A DNA stretch of 64,000 nucleotides from contig JAKLIY010000010.1 in NCBI GenBank assembly GCA_022709365.1, positions 26,341 through 90,340 of the forward strand. Direction: 5' to 3'. The DNA comes from Pseudomonadota bacterium (lineage in GTDB: Bacteria > Pseudomonadota > Gammaproteobacteria > Competibacterales > Competibacteraceae). The notes under the pieces were generated by a model that was given only the letters and a program-made list of their open reading frames with translations, was not told the origin of the DNA and searched no databases. Positions 43,581 to 54,018 of this stretch are shown in pieces. The number at the start of each line of letters is the position of its first letter. Position 1 is the stretch's first letter. A program made the translations under genes and the position numbers.

Positions 43581-45242
43581 ATGACCGAATTTGAAATTGG
43601 CTACCACTTGCCGGTGGGTTACCGGCTGGAAGAATTCGAGATTCAGCAAGTGGTTGGGGAAGGCAGTTTCGGGATAGTGTATTTGGCGCACGACCACATC
43701 CTGAACCAGCGGCGGGCCATCAAGGAATTCCTGCCACCCCAAATGGCAGCGCGTGCGCCAGATGGAATTCAAGTAAATGCACGCACTCGCAACAAGGAGA
43801 TGCAGACCGCCTATCGAGTGAGTCTGAGACGCTTTATCAAGGAAGCGCAAATGCTGGCAGCACTGGATCATCCCAACATCGTACGGGTGTATCGCTGTCT
43901 GGAAGCCAATGGCACAGTCTATCTGGTGATGCCTTATTATCCCGGGGAAACCCTGGAACAGCATATTGAACGGGCTGGAAGCACAGCGCCTGACCCTGCC
44001 TGGGTGCAGCGGTTACTGGAACGACTTCTGGATGGATTAGCGGCGGTCCATGCCTGCGACTTGCTGCATCGAGATATCAAACCCGCCAATATCTATCTGG
44101 TCAACGGCGAACGGCCGGTACTGCTGGACTTTGGCGCAGCGCGACAGACGATGGTTCAGGAATACTCACAGAGTTTCGGGTTGATCCTGACTCAGGACTA
44201 TGCCGCGATTGAACAGTATGGCATTGATCGTTCTCAGGATGGGCCATGGACCGATCTTTACGCCTTGGGCGCCACCTTTTATCAATTGATATTAGGTAAA
44301 AAACCACCACCTGCCGCTAAGCGCATCTTGGAAGACAATTACCTGCCACTCATTGCGGCAGCACCCAAGCATTACCCCCGCTCTTTGGTGGCCAGCATTG
44401 ATCGAGCGCTGGCGGTACGCCCACGCAATCGTTATCTCGATACGGTTGCCTGGCTAAGGGATTTGCAACCCACCGGAGTCTCGCCATTGTCATCGCCAAG
44501 AAAGCGCGGACATATGCCGGCAATCCTGATCGGGTTGGTCGTCGGGGTGGGAGGCGCAAGCGCAATGTATTCCAGGTTCAAGCCCGGTCCCACGCCCATA
44601 CCCACACCTACCCCGACCGTCCAGCCTGCGCGATCATCGAATGCCCAACCACCGCCGCCCTCCACGATACCTGAGTCCCCCCGCTACGATGAGATTAGTC
44701 TAAATGTTGATTCTCCGGCTAACTGGTATATTAAGCGTATGATCCAGTATGCGCGCGATAGGACCCAATTTCAGTCGGATCAAGAGGAGTTGAGCGCTCT
44801 TGAAAAACCCTCCAGAGGCGACAGAAGATCAGCTAGACCACTAAACGATCAGGCAATTGCTTTAATTAGGCAATCAAACTACGCGGAAGCGCTGCCACTG
44901 CTTGAGGAAGCTCATCAAACCGATCCACGCGATGAGGAGATTGCCGATAATCTTGGATTCGCTTACTTGAATAATAATGAATACGACAAGGCAAAACAGG
45001 CTTTGGTTAATGCTTTATATATTAATTCTGAACGTAGCACAGCATGGCAAAACTTAGGCGATGCCTTCGCTATTGACGGAGATGAAAAAAGCGCCATTAA
45101 TTGTTATATCAATTTCTATTTTTCTTCAAGAAATAGAGAAAGAGCTTTGTCTTCTTTAAAAGATAACGGGACCGATGACTCCAGCCCAACAAGCGCAGCC
45201 CACCAGAAAGCCTATGAGTTCTTGCGCCAGCAGGGTTTTTAG
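43581..45242 (+). CDS. Membrane Ser/Thr protein kinase with C-terminal TPR-like region
   Basis: 553 residues. Kinase domain with GEGSFGIVY, Lys48 in AIKEFLP, HRDIKPAN (163-170) and DFGAA, closely related to the two neighbouring kinases. A transmembrane helix (about 312-332) is followed by a Pro/Thr-rich linker (PGPTPIPTPTPTVQP). The C-terminal region contains two or three TPR-like helices: AIALIRQSNYAEALPLLEEA, then ADNLGFAYLNNNEYDKAKQAL. Sequence after ~44,690 becomes AT-rich, as if the C-terminal module were added separately. Co-oriented with the coiled-coil genes. Confidence 0.92.
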   Translation: MTEFEIGYHLPVGYRLEEFEIQQVVGEGSFGIVYLAHDHILNQRRAIKEFLPPQMAARAPDGIQVNARTRNKEMQTAYRVSLRRFIKEAQMLAALDHPNIVRVYRCLEANGTVYLVMPYYPGETLEQHIERAGSTAPDPAWVQRLLERLLDGLAAVHACDLLHRDIKPANIYLVNGERPVLLDFGAARQTMVQEYSQSFGLILTQDYAAIEQYGIDRSQDGPWTDLYALGATFYQLILGKKPPPAAKRILEDNYLPLIAAAPKHYPRSLVASIDRALAVRPRNRYLDTVAWLRDLQPTGVSPLSSPRKRGHMPAILIGLVVGVGGASAMYSRFKPGPTPIPTPTPTVQPARSSNAQPPPPSTIPESPRYDEISLNVDSPANWYIKRMIQYARDRTQFQSDQEELSALEKPSRGDRRSARPLNDQAIALIRQSNYAEALPLLEEAHQTDPRDEEIADNLGFAYLNNNEYDKAKQALVNALYINSERSTAWQNLGDAFAIDGDEKSAINCYINFYFSSRNRERALSSLKDNGTDDSSPTSAAHQKAYEFLRQQGF

Positions 45243-45304
45243 TAAGCCGATTACGTTGCTGTTAAAAGCATTTATATAGTACTTCAAAATCCGGGGGTTT
45301 GGCT

Positions 45305-46924
45305 CTACTCGAAAGGTGATTGCTCACACTCGGCTTTGATTAATGCTTGTAGAGCTTTCCAGAAACTGTAAACAGGTTGATCAGGGCGTGATAATAGGTA
45401 TTTTTTTATCTCTTCTTGATCTGGAATTTGACCTTTTTTGTATATTACAGATGGAAATTTTGTATCAATTCCTCCACCTGTAGAATGAAAGACATCTTCT
45501 TTTTTCATAATCACTCCCGGAAATTCAATACGAATACGAATAGAAAAAGTATCGTCGTTTAAAATGTAGTAGACTAATCTATATGAAACTCTCTTAATAT
45601 TAATAGAACATAAAGCATAACTCCATGTAATAGTACTATCACCGCTTTTCTCCTCGGTATAAAGTGTCTTACTATTGTTATCATACCTGATCAATTTTTC
45701 ACTCATATCTTCTGAATGCTTTTTGAGCCATTTGAGAATATCTTCCAACTGATTAGCCCGCTGCTGATCCTGATCTAGTTTGCGTTTATTATCCTCATCT
45801 AATTTACGTTGCCGATCAGCCGCAAGTCGTTCTTCAGCCTTGCGGTTAATTTCATCAATTTTTGATTGAAAATTACGGTTAATCTTATCAATTTCTTCTT
45901 GAGCCTTACGGTTAGCTTTATCAATCTCTTCAGCGGTGCGTTGTGATTGATCCCTATAGAGCCAATACCCCCCTCCCAGCAACACCAGCGCCAGCGCACC
46001 AACCGCCCCTGGTTGCCAGCGAAAACCGGAAGACTTCCGTTGCGCGGCCAGCGCCGCCAGCCACTCATCCGCGCTCTTGTAGCGATCCCGGGGACGAACC
46101 GCCAGTACCCGGTCAAGACTAGCCAGCAGGCGGCGTGGATAACCCTTGGGCGCGATCTCGCTCAGGGGTTTGAGTCGATCCTCCATCGCCCGCGAGGGAG
46201 CGTCCCACGGTCGTTCGCCGGTAATCAGTTCATAAAAGGTTGCGCCCAGCGCGTACAGGTCACTCCACAGTCCCTGCGGCATACCACTGTCCGCATATTG
46301 CTCGATGGGCGTGTAACCAGGGCTGATCACCGTGTTCAGGCTCTGGGTGCCTTGCGCCACCAGCCGCCGGGCCGCGCCAAAATCCAGCAGCACCGGCCGC
46401 TCTCGACCGGCCAGATACAGGTTGGCTGGTTTAATATCGCTATGCACGATCCCCCGCCCATGCACCACCCGCAGCCCTTCCAGCACCTGGGTCAACAAGC
46501 GCTGTACCCAATCCGGATCCGGTGGAGTTCCGCCCGCGTGCGCCAGGTACTGAGCCAGCGTCTCGCCCGGATAGTACGGCATCACCAGATAAGCTGTATC
46601 ATTGGCTTCCAACACCCGGTGAACCTTCACAATATTAGGATGATCGAGTGCCGCCAGCGTCTGTGCCTCTTCGATGAAACGCGCCAAGCTGTCCCGGTAA
46701 ACGCCGGACGCTCCTCCGGAACGGGCCGTAACTCGTATCTCCCCACTGGCCCGTCGCGCCGCTATGCCGGGTAGAAACTCCTTGAGTACCCGAGGTTGGT
46801 TGAGAGTACGGTCTTTAGCCAAGTACGCCACTCCAAAGCCCCCTTCTCCCAATACCCGCTCAATCTCAAATTCCTCTAGCTGGTAGCCGGCTGGCAAGTG
46901 ATTGCTGTTCGCTTGTTTGGTCAT
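45305..46924 (-). CDS. Membrane Ser/Thr protein kinase with coiled coil and unknown C-terminal domain
   Basis: 539 residues. Kinase domain shows GEGGFGVAY, Lys48 in VLKEFLP, and DFGAA. The catalytic loop reads HSDIKPAN: the usual Arg before the Asp is Ser, a non-RD form. A transmembrane helix (about 308-326) is followed by a highly charged coiled coil with repeated INRKAQEEIDK-like units (335-400). The C-terminal domain of ~130 residues (SGDSTITWSYALCSINIKRV and on) has strand-like sequence and no recognised family; its DNA is AT-rich. It lies 23 bp after the aminotransferase gene on the same strand, so it may be read from that operon. Confidence 0.9.
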   Translation of the reverse strand: MTKQANSNHLPAGYQLEEFEIERVLGEGGFGVAYLAKDRTLNQPRVLKEFLPGIAARRASGEIRVTARSGGASGVYRDSLARFIEEAQTLAALDHPNIVKVHRVLEANDTAYLVMPYYPGETLAQYLAHAGGTPPDPDWVQRLLTQVLEGLRVVHGRGIVHSDIKPANLYLAGRERPVLLDFGAARRLVAQGTQSLNTVISPGYTPIEQYADSGMPQGLWSDLYALGATFYELITGERPWDAPSRAMEDRLKPLSEIAPKGYPRRLLASLDRVLAVRPRDRYKSADEWLAALAAQRKSSGFRWQPGAVGALALVLLGGGYWLYRDQSQRTAEEIDKANRKAQEEIDKINRNFQSKIDEINRKAEERLAADRQRKLDEDNKRKLDQDQQRANQLEDILKWLKKHSEDMSEKLIRYDNNSKTLYTEEKSGDSTITWSYALCSINIKRVSYRLVYYILNDDTFSIRIRIEFPGVIMKKEDVFHSTGGGIDTKFPSVIYKKGQIPDQEEIKKYLLSRPDQPVYSFWKALQALIKAECEQSPFE

Positions 46925-46947
46925 GACCTATAAACCCTTGACAGTGG

Positions 46948-48141
46948 TTACAACCTGCCTAAGCGAAAGTCCTGGTCTTTTAATCGCAACACCCGCCGCA
47001 GCCGTTCTACGCCCTCCGCTAGTTGCGGGATAGCGCTGGTATAGGCGAAACGGACATGCCGGTTCGGCCGGTGATGGCCGAAGTCCAAGCCGGGAGTGAT
47101 AGCGACGCCCACCTCATCGAGCAGGCGTAACGCGAAGGCGTAGCTGTCGTCGGTGAAGCGGCCACAATCGGCATAGAGATAGAATGCCCCGTCCGGGGTC
47201 ACGGGAATGACAAAACCCAGTTCCCGCAAGGCCGGCAGCAGAAAATCCCGCCGCGCCTGAAATTCCTGCCGCCGTGCCTCAAACACGGTCTGCGCTGCCG
47301 GGGTAAACGCCGCCAGCGCCGCGTATTGCGCCGGGGTCGATGCCGCTAGAAATAGATTCTGCGCTAGCTTCTCCGCCACGCCAACGCTATCTTCCGGCGC
47401 GACCAGCCAGCCCAGTCGCCAGCCTGTCATGCCGTAATACTTGCTAAAACTGTTGACCACGAACGCTTGATCGGAAAACGCCAGCGCCGTTTGCAGCGCT
47501 GCGCCATAAACCAGCCCGTGGTAAATCTCATCCATAATGACTCGCCCGCCGCGTGCCTCGACGGTCGCGATGATCGCGGACAATTCTCCAGGCGGGATCA
47601 CTGTGCCGGTAGGATTGGCCGGCGAGGCCAACAACACCGCAACGGTCCGTTCATCCCAGTGCCGTTCTACGAGATCGGCGGTCAGTTGATAACCGGTTTC
47701 CGGCCCCACCGGAATTCCTACCGCTTCGCCTTCCACCAGCCGCACAAAATGCCGGTTGCAGGGATAGCTGGGATCGGCTAGCAATACCCGGTCGCCGGGA
47801 TTGATCAGCACCGCCGTTGCCAGTTGCAACGCGCCGGACGCGCCGGGGGTGACGAGAATGCGCCGGGGCGGAACTTCAACGCCATACCGCTCCCGGTAGT
47901 GGTCACTGATCGCCTGACGCAGTTCCGGCAGGCCCGCAGCGGGGGTGTAACGGGTGCGACCTTTCGCCAGCGCACGCTGACCGGCGGCGATGATCGGTTC
48001 GGCGGTCGGAAAATCCGGCTCGCCGATTTCCATGTGAATGATGGAACGACCTGTTGCTTCCAGTTCCCGCGCACGGGCCAGCAACGCCATGGCATAAAAC
48101 GGCGCAATATCCGCCATCCGGCGGGCCAGCACGCTGCTCAT
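46948..48141 (-). CDS. Pyridoxal phosphate-dependent aminotransferase, class I/II
   Basis: 397 residues. EIGEPDFPTAEPI, TPGASGALQLATAVL, DPSYPCNRHFV, ASPANPTGTVIP, DEIYHGLVYG and the cofactor-binding SFSKYYGMTGWRLGW (catalytic Lys) define a fold-type I aminotransferase, similar to aspartate/alanine-type enzymes. The amino acid substrate cannot be told. Its start overlaps the pilU stop by 4 bp. Confidence 0.92.
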   Translation of the reverse strand: MSSVLARRMADIAPFYAMALLARARELEATGRSIIHMEIGEPDFPTAEPIIAAGQRALAKGRTRYTPAAGLPELRQAISDHYRERYGVEVPPRRILVTPGASGALQLATAVLINPGDRVLLADPSYPCNRHFVRLVEGEAVGIPVGPETGYQLTADLVERHWDERTVAVLLASPANPTGTVIPPGELSAIIATVEARGGRVIMDEIYHGLVYGAALQTALAFSDQAFVVNSFSKYYGMTGWRLGWLVAPEDSVGVAEKLAQNLFLAASTPAQYAALAAFTPAAQTVFEARRQEFQARRDFLLPALRELGFVIPVTPDGAFYLYADCGRFTDDSYAFALRLLDEVGVAITPGLDFGHHRPNRHVRFAYTSAIPQLAEGVERLRRVLRLKDQDFRLGRL

Positions 48142-49289
48142 ATCCCGAACCGGCTTCCCCCCCGGTTGTCATCCTCGTCGTGCAGGGTCAGATCGGCCAG
48201 GTTGGAGGATGATTTACTGCCCGACTCCATGCCTTCCGACAGGCGGATCTGCAAGGCGACGTTGTTCTTGGAATCGGCGTTCTTGATCGCTTCATCCTTG
48301 GAAATTTTGCCTTCCTTGTACAGCTTGAACAGCGCCTGGTCGAAGGTCTGGGTGCCGGACTCGGTGGACTGCTCCATGGCGTCCTTGACGTAATCGATTT
48401 TGCCCTTTTGAATCAAATCGGCGATGTAGGGCGTGTTCAGAAGCACTTCCACCGCCGGAACCAGACCGCCGGTCAGCGAGCGGATCAGTCGTTGCGAGAT
48501 GATGGCGCGCAGGTTCATCGACAGGTCCATCAGCAACTGGGGCCGGGCATCCTCCGGGAAGAAGTTGACGATGCGCTCCAGCGCGCCATTGGCGTTGTTC
48601 GCATGCAGGGTGGACAGCACCAGGTGGCCGGTCTCGGAGAAGGTCAGCACATATTTCATTACCTCACGCTCGCGGACTTCGCCGACCAGAATGACATCCG
48701 GCGCTTCACGCATGGCGCTACGCAGGGCGAATTCATAACTATGCGTGTCGATGCCAATCTCGCGCTGGGCCACCACCGATTTCTTATGCTGGTGGGTGAA
48801 CTCAATCGGGTCTTCAATGGTGATGATGTGGCCCGGCGAACTGGAATTACGGTGATCAATCATCGCCGCCAGCGTCGTCGATTTACCCGAACCGGTCGCG
48901 CCGACCAGCAACACCAGACCGCGTTTTTCCATGACGATCTGCCGCAACAGTGGCGGCAAGCCCAGTTCCTCGACCTGCGGAATGTCGCCCTTGATGTAGC
49001 GGATCACCATGGACACTTCGCCGCGCTGCTTGAACACGTTGGAACGGAATCGGCCCACCCCATGCAGCGGAATGGCGAAATTCAGCTCCCATTCGTGCTC
49101 AAAGTCCTTGATTTGATCGTCCTTCATGACCGAGTAGGCGATTTCACGCACCTGTCCCGGCCCCAGCACCTTGTTGCCAATGGGCCGCACGACGCCGCCG
49201 ATTTTGATATTGACGGGCGCGCCGACATGGAAAAACAGGTCGGAAGCGTTCTTGTCGACCATCAATTTGAGATAGGGCGTAATGTCCAT
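48138..49289 (-). CDS. pilU: Twitching motility ATPase PilU
   Basis: 383 residues of the PilT/PilU family. Walker A VGATGSGKSTTLAAMIDHRN, the Asp box IITIEDPIEFTH, Walker B APDVILVGEVRE and the His box TGHLVLSTLHANNA are intact. The extended acidic C-terminal tail (LADLTLHDEDDN) and overall sequence favour PilU over PilT. It assists type IV pilus retraction. No pilT is next to it, unlike in many relatives, where pilT-pilU are paired. It follows sthA by 14 bp. Confidence 0.92.
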   Translation of the reverse strand: MDITPYLKLMVDKNASDLFFHVGAPVNIKIGGVVRPIGNKVLGPGQVREIAYSVMKDDQIKDFEHEWELNFAIPLHGVGRFRSNVFKQRGEVSMVIRYIKGDIPQVEELGLPPLLRQIVMEKRGLVLLVGATGSGKSTTLAAMIDHRNSSSPGHIITIEDPIEFTHQHKKSVVAQREIGIDTHSYEFALRSAMREAPDVILVGEVREREVMKYVLTFSETGHLVLSTLHANNANGALERIVNFFPEDARPQLLMDLSMNLRAIISQRLIRSLTGGLVPAVEVLLNTPYIADLIQKGKIDYVKDAMEQSTESGTQTFDQALFKLYKEGKISKDEAIKNADSKNNVALQIRLSEGMESGSKSSSNLADLTLHDEDDNRGGSRFGI

Positions 49290-49303
49290 GGAGAACTCCT
49301 TCC

Positions 49304-50707
49304 TCAGGCCAGCCGATTCAGACCATTCAGCGCCGCGACCCGGTACGCCTCAGCCATGGTCGGATAGTTGAATGTGGTGTTGACGAAATATTGAATCGAG
49401 TTGGCTTCGCCCTGCTGGGCCATGATCGCCTGGCCAATGTGGACGATTTCCGCCGCCTGGTCGCCGAAGCAGTGGATGCCGAGAATTTCCAGCGTGTCAC
49501 GGTGGAACAACAGCTTGAGGATCCCCACCGTGCGACCGGTAATCTGGGCACGCGCCAAGCTCTTGAAATAGGCGTGGCCGACCTCGTAGGGTATCCGCGC
49601 CTCGGTCAGTTCGCGCTCGGTGCGGCCTACGGAGCTGATCTCCGGCGACGTGTAGATGCCGGTCGGGATGTAATCAATCAGGTGATGGTCGCAACTGCCC
49701 TGCACCAGATGAGTCGCAGCGAAGCGCCCCTGGTCGTAGGCGGCGCTGGCTAGGCTGGGATAGCCGATCAGGTCGCCAACCGCGTAGATATGCGGCAGCG
49801 CCGTGCGGTAGTTTTCATCCACCTTGACCTGGCCGCGATTGTTGGGCGTGATGCCCAAATCCTCTAGGCCCATGTTCGCCGTGTTGCCGGTGCGGCCATT
49901 GGCCCACAGCAACACATCGGCCTTGATGCGCTTGCCGGACTTGAATGACATCGCCATGCCATCCGGCAGGCCCTCGACCTGCTCGTATTCTTCGTTATGG
50001 CGAATCATCACGCCTTGATCGCGCAGGTGATAACTGAGCGCGTGGGCGATTTCATCGTCCAGGAACGACAGCAACTGCGAACGAGTGTCCACCAGATCCA
50101 CCTTGCAACCCATGTTGCGGAAGATGCTGGCATATTCGCAGCCGATCACCCCGGCGCCATAAATCAGAATCGAGCGCGGAGTGGTCGACATGCTGAGGAT
50201 AGTATCGCTGTCGAAAATGCGCGGATGGTTAAAGTCGATGTCGCGGGGCCGGAATGGATGCGAACCGGAGGCGACGACGAAAGCGTCAGCGGTCAGAATA
50301 GCGGGTTCAATACTGGTGCTGGAGCGAACTTCGAGAGTATGGGCATCGAGGAATTTGGCGTGGCCATGATAGAGCCGCACCCGGTTGCGCTCGTAGAAAT
50401 CCCGGCGCATGGCGGTCTGGCGGGCGATCACCGACTCGGCGGAGCGCAGCAGGTCGGGATAGGACAGCTTGAGCGCGTGGCCCAGGGCATTGCGAAAGGC
50501 CGGACTAGTGTTGAATTCCAGCATCCGGTTGATGGAATGGCGCAGGGCCTTGGACGGGATGGTGCCCCAGTGGGTGCAACCGCCGCCCACCAGATGGTGT
50601 TTTTCGATCACCGCGACGGATTTTCCGTCTTTGGCGGCTTTCATGGCGGCCCCTTCTCCTCCCGGGCCTGTGCCAATCACGATGACATCGTATTTTTGGT
50701 CGTTCAT
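49304..50707 (-). CDS. sthA: Soluble pyridine nucleotide transhydrogenase
   Basis: 467 residues. The flavin disulfide reductase fold is clear ([20 protein letters not shown]), but the redox Cys pair is replaced: [18 protein letters not shown] keeps only one cysteine, the hallmark of SthA. The C-terminal dimer interface [19 protein letters not shown] is also typical. It interconverts NADPH and NADH in the cytoplasm. First gene of a probable sthA-pilU-aminotransferase unit. Confidence 0.95.
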   Translation of the reverse strand: MNDQKYDVIVIGTGPGGEGAAMKAAKDGKSVAVIEKHHLVGGGCTHWGTIPSKALRHSINRMLEFNTSPAFRNALGHALKLSYPDLLRSAESVIARQTAMRRDFYERNRVRLYHGHAKFLDAHTLEVRSSTSIEPAILTADAFVVASGSHPFRPRDIDFNHPRIFDSDTILSMSTTPRSILIYGAGVIGCEYASIFRNMGCKVDLVDTRSQLLSFLDDEIAHALSYHLRDQGVMIRHNEEYEQVEGLPDGMAMSFKSGKRIKADVLLWANGRTGNTANMGLEDLGITPNNRGQVKVDENYRTALPHIYAVGDLIGYPSLASAAYDQGRFAATHLVQGSCDHHLIDYIPTGIYTSPEISSVGRTERELTEARIPYEVGHAYFKSLARAQITGRTVGILKLLFHRDTLEILGIHCFGDQAAEIVHIGQAIMAQQGEANSIQYFVNTTFNYPTMAEAYRVAALNGLNRLA

Positions 50708-50813
50708 GTCGCGCTCGTCGGTGGTTGTTCTATGAATAGTTTAAACCCTTTCGGGGAGGGCGCAAAAACGGGCTGATCTTGTTTGAGCACACGACCACAG
50801 CGCTTCAAACGAA

Positions 50814-52649
50814 TCATTCCACCGTCACCGACTTGGCCAGATTGCGCGGTTGATCGACGTCAGTGCCTTTGAGAATGGCGACGTGATAGGCCAGCAGTTG
50901 CAGGGGAATAGTGAACACGATAGGCGCAATGGATTCCGGTACAGCGCCCAGCGACAGTACATGGGTGTCAACGCCGCTGAGTGGGGTATCCACTTCCCGG
51001 TCAGCGAACAGGAACAATACTCCGCCCCGCGCCCGCACTTCCTGGAGATTCGACAGCACCTTCTCCAGCAATCCATCCTTCGGCAATACGCACACCACCG
51101 GCATATCGCTGTCCACCAGCGCCAGTGGCCCGTGCTTGAGTTCGCCCGCCGGATAAGCCTCGGCGTGGATGTAGGAAATTTCCTTCAGTTTCAGCGCCCC
51201 TTCCATAGCGATGGGATATTGCGGGCCGCGTCCCAGGAACAGGGCGTGATGTTTCTCGGCGAAATGCTCGGCCAGTCGCTCAATGGCGCTGTCCAGCACC
51301 AGCGCCTCTTCCAGCGCCTTCGGCAGCCGCTCCAGGTCGCGCACACAAACCGCTTCCTCGACTTCGCTTAAACTGTGCTTCCGGCCCAACCGCAACGTCA
51401 GCAACCGCAGGGCCACCAGTTGGGTCGTAAATGCCTTGGTGGAGGCAACGCCGATTTCCCGGCCAGCGCGGGTCAATAGCGTCAATGCCGATTCGCGCAC
51501 CAGCGAGCTTTCCGCGACATTGCAGATCGCCAGCGTGGACAGATAGCCACGCTCTTTCGCCGCCCGCAAAGCCGCCAGCGTGTCCGCCGTTTCGCCGGAC
51601 TGGGAAATGCTGACGAACAGCGTTCCGGGCGGCGTCACCCCGCGCCGATAGCGATATTCGCTGGCCACTTCGACCGTGCAGGAAACGCCCAGATTTTCCA
51701 GCCAGTAGCGGGCCACCATCCCGGCGTGATAGCTGGTGCCGCAAGCGACGATATGCACACCCCGCGTCTGATCCAGCACGGGTCCCGCTTCCGGCCCAAA
51801 GCATTCATCCAGCAACCGGCCCTGATGGATGCGCCCCGCCAGTGTTTCAGCGACCACCGTCGGCTGTTCAAAGATTTCCTTGAGCATGAAATGGCGGTAA
51901 CCGCCCTTGCCGACCGCGCCGCCCTGTTGCGCCGCGTAGGCCAGGGGCCGCTCGACCGCCTCGCCCATGCGGTCGTAGATCGTGAAGCTCTCGCGCTGTA
52001 CGTCAGCGATATCGCCTTCTTCCAGAAAAACAAAAGTCTGCGTGACCGGGGCTAGGGCGAACACATCCGAAGCGATGAAGTGTTCCTCGATACCGATGCC
52101 GAGCACCAGCGGACTGCCCGCTCGCGCGGCAATCAGGCGCTCCGGGTCTTCACAGCAAATCACCCCCAGGCTGTAAGCGCCAGTGAGCCGTGTTACGGCC
52201 TGCTGGACGGCGGTCAGCAGATGGCCGGTTTGCCGCATCCGTTGGTCGATCAGATGGGCAATCACCTCGGTATCAGTGTCGGATTCGAAATGGTAGCCGG
52301 CGGCGATCAGCTCGTCCTTCAGTTCCCGGTAATTTTCGATGATGCCGTTATGCACTACGGCTACTGAATTGTTACTGACATGCGGATGAGCGTTGCGCTC
52401 GCAGGGTTCGCCGTGAGTGGCCCAGCGGGTGTGGGCAATGCCCAGCGGGCCACGCACCGGTTCCTGTTGCAGGCGGTCAGTCAGCATTTGCACCTTGCCG
52501 ACCGTGCGCAACCGGTGTAATTGACCGTCCCGGCTGTCCAGGGTCACGACGCCCGCCGAGTCATAGCCGCGATATTCCAGCCGCCGCAGCCCTTCAAGCA
52601 GGATGGGAGTGACATTGCGTTCAGCAATAGCGCCTACGATTCCGCACAT
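50814..52649 (-). CDS. glmS: Glutamine-fructose-6-phosphate aminotransferase (isomerizing)
   Basis: 611 residues with the mature N-terminal nucleophile in MCGIVGAI. A glutaminase domain ([21 protein letters not shown]) is followed by two SIS domains ([21 protein letters not shown]) and the C-terminal NLAKSVTVE. It makes glucosamine-6-phosphate for peptidoglycan and LPS. I set the start at the Met preceding Cys2; the longer frame would bury the nucleophile. Only 7 bp after ackA, so likely expressed with galU-ackA. I see no glmS ribozyme-like element. Confidence 0.97.
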   Translation of the reverse strand: MCGIVGAIAERNVTPILLEGLRRLEYRGYDSAGVVTLDSRDGQLHRLRTVGKVQMLTDRLQQEPVRGPLGIAHTRWATHGEPCERNAHPHVSNNSVAVVHNGIIENYRELKDELIAAGYHFESDTDTEVIAHLIDQRMRQTGHLLTAVQQAVTRLTGAYSLGVICCEDPERLIAARAGSPLVLGIGIEEHFIASDVFALAPVTQTFVFLEEGDIADVQRESFTIYDRMGEAVERPLAYAAQQGGAVGKGGYRHFMLKEIFEQPTVVAETLAGRIHQGRLLDECFGPEAGPVLDQTRGVHIVACGTSYHAGMVARYWLENLGVSCTVEVASEYRYRRGVTPPGTLFVSISQSGETADTLAALRAAKERGYLSTLAICNVAESSLVRESALTLLTRAGREIGVASTKAFTTQLVALRLLTLRLGRKHSLSEVEEAVCVRDLERLPKALEEALVLDSAIERLAEHFAEKHHALFLGRGPQYPIAMEGALKLKEISYIHAEAYPAGELKHGPLALVDSDMPVVCVLPKDGLLEKVLSNLQEVRARGGVLFLFADREVDTPLSGVDTHVLSLGAVPESIAPIVFTIPLQLLAYHVAILKGTDVDQPRNLAKSVTVE

Positions 52650-52656
52650 GATCGTT

Positions 52657-53943
52657 TTAACCTCCCAGTACCAGTCGCCGGGTATGCCGGGCAATCACCA
52701 GTTCCTCGTTGGTGGGCAACACCCAGACGGCGGTTCGACTGCCGGCCTGGTCAATCCGCTGAGCGTCGCGGGCATTGGCCGCTGCATCCATCTCGACGCC
52801 CAACCACGCTGACCGGGCGCAGACCTGTTCACGCACCGCTGCCGCGTGTTCGCCGATGCCGCCGGTGAACACCAGCGCATCCAACCCGCCCAGCGCTGCC
52901 GCCAGCGAGCCGAGTTCGCGGGCGATGCGGTAGCAGAAATAATCGACCGCCAGCCTGGCGTTGGGATCGGGACTGGCCAGCAATTCCCGCATGTCGTTGC
53001 TGATCCCCGACAGTCCCAGCAATCCCGACTGCTTGTACAGCAGATTGGTCAAGTCCTTGGCCCCCATGCCGTGCTGCTCGATCAGATAAATCAGCACGCC
53101 CGGATCGAGCGACCCGGTGCGAGTGCCCATCGGCAGACCTTCTATGGCGGTGAAGCCCATGGTGCTGGCGATGCTCTGGCCGTCGCGCATGGCGCACATG
53201 CTGGCGCCATTGCCGAGATGGGCCACGACGACTCGCCCTGTCGCTGGAGTCCCCATGATCTCCGCCAGATGGCCGGCGATAAATTCATAGGACAGTCCAT
53301 GAAATCCATAACGCCTGACGCCCTCTGCACGGTAGACGCGCGGCAACGCAAACAGCTTCGCCAGTTCCGGCTGGACATAGTGGAATGCCGTGTCGAAACA
53401 ACCGACCTGCGGTAAGTCAGGCCGAACCGCGCTCAGCGCATGGATACCGGCCAGATTATGCGGCTGGTGCAAGGGCGCTAACGGGATGAAATGTGCCAGA
53501 CGGGTGACGGTTTCCGGGGTCAATAATTGAGGATCGCTGTATTCCTCGCCGCCATGCACCACACGGTGACCGACGGCGATCACCTCGGGCAACCCTGGGG
53601 TTTTTTTTAACCAGGTCAATAAGTCGCGTAGCGCGGCCTGATGATCGTAAATGGCGGTGGAAACGGGCGTAGAAGGCGGCGGCGGTGTTAAAAGCGGGTC
53701 GGACGCCCTGCGGCGCAATTCCGGCCCCAGCTTGCGATACTGACCCTCGGGGGCCGTCAGCCGAATATCGGCCAACACCTGCCCGGCGTGATCGAATGCT
53801 TTGAAATGCGGATTATCCTCGCCGATATTTTCCTGAAGGCCGCGACAAACCAGTTCCAGCTCGCCATCGCCCGCCGGCAGCGCGAACACCGAGAATTTGA
53901 TGCTGGATGAACCAGCATTTAAAACCAGTAATCCTTGGGACAT
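52657..53943 (-). CDS. ackA: Acetate kinase
   Basis: 428 residues, somewhat longer than the ~400 norm because of an insertion around residues 65-95 with a Pro-rich loop ([14 protein letters not shown]). [43 protein letters not shown] and [13 protein letters not shown] are intact. Converts acetyl phosphate and ADP to acetate and ATP. No phosphotransacetylase gene is adjacent. It sits between galU and glmS. Confidence 0.96.
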   Translation of the reverse strand: MSQGLLVLNAGSSSIKFSVFALPAGDGELELVCRGLQENIGEDNPHFKAFDHAGQVLADIRLTAPEGQYRKLGPELRRRASDPLLTPPPPSTPVSTAIYDHQAALRDLLTWLKKTPGLPEVIAVGHRVVHGGEEYSDPQLLTPETVTRLAHFIPLAPLHQPHNLAGIHALSAVRPDLPQVGCFDTAFHYVQPELAKLFALPRVYRAEGVRRYGFHGLSYEFIAGHLAEIMGTPATGRVVVAHLGNGASMCAMRDGQSIASTMGFTAIEGLPMGTRTGSLDPGVLIYLIEQHGMGAKDLTNLLYKQSGLLGLSGISNDMRELLASPDPNARLAVDYFCYRIARELGSLAAALGGLDALVFTGGIGEHAAAVREQVCARSAWLGVEMDAAANARDAQRIDQAGSRTAVWVLPTNEELVIARHTRRLVLGG

Positions 53944-54018
53944 GATGATTGATTCCCCTTCAGTATTCCGTCGATGAAAAGGCTTCCCCGGTTTTCCGCG
54001 CTTTCCGTGAAAAAATGC

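Noticed and set aside
50708-50813. Terminator after glmS
   Set aside because: A short GC-rich stretch exists, but no stem followed by a T-run was found on the minus strand.
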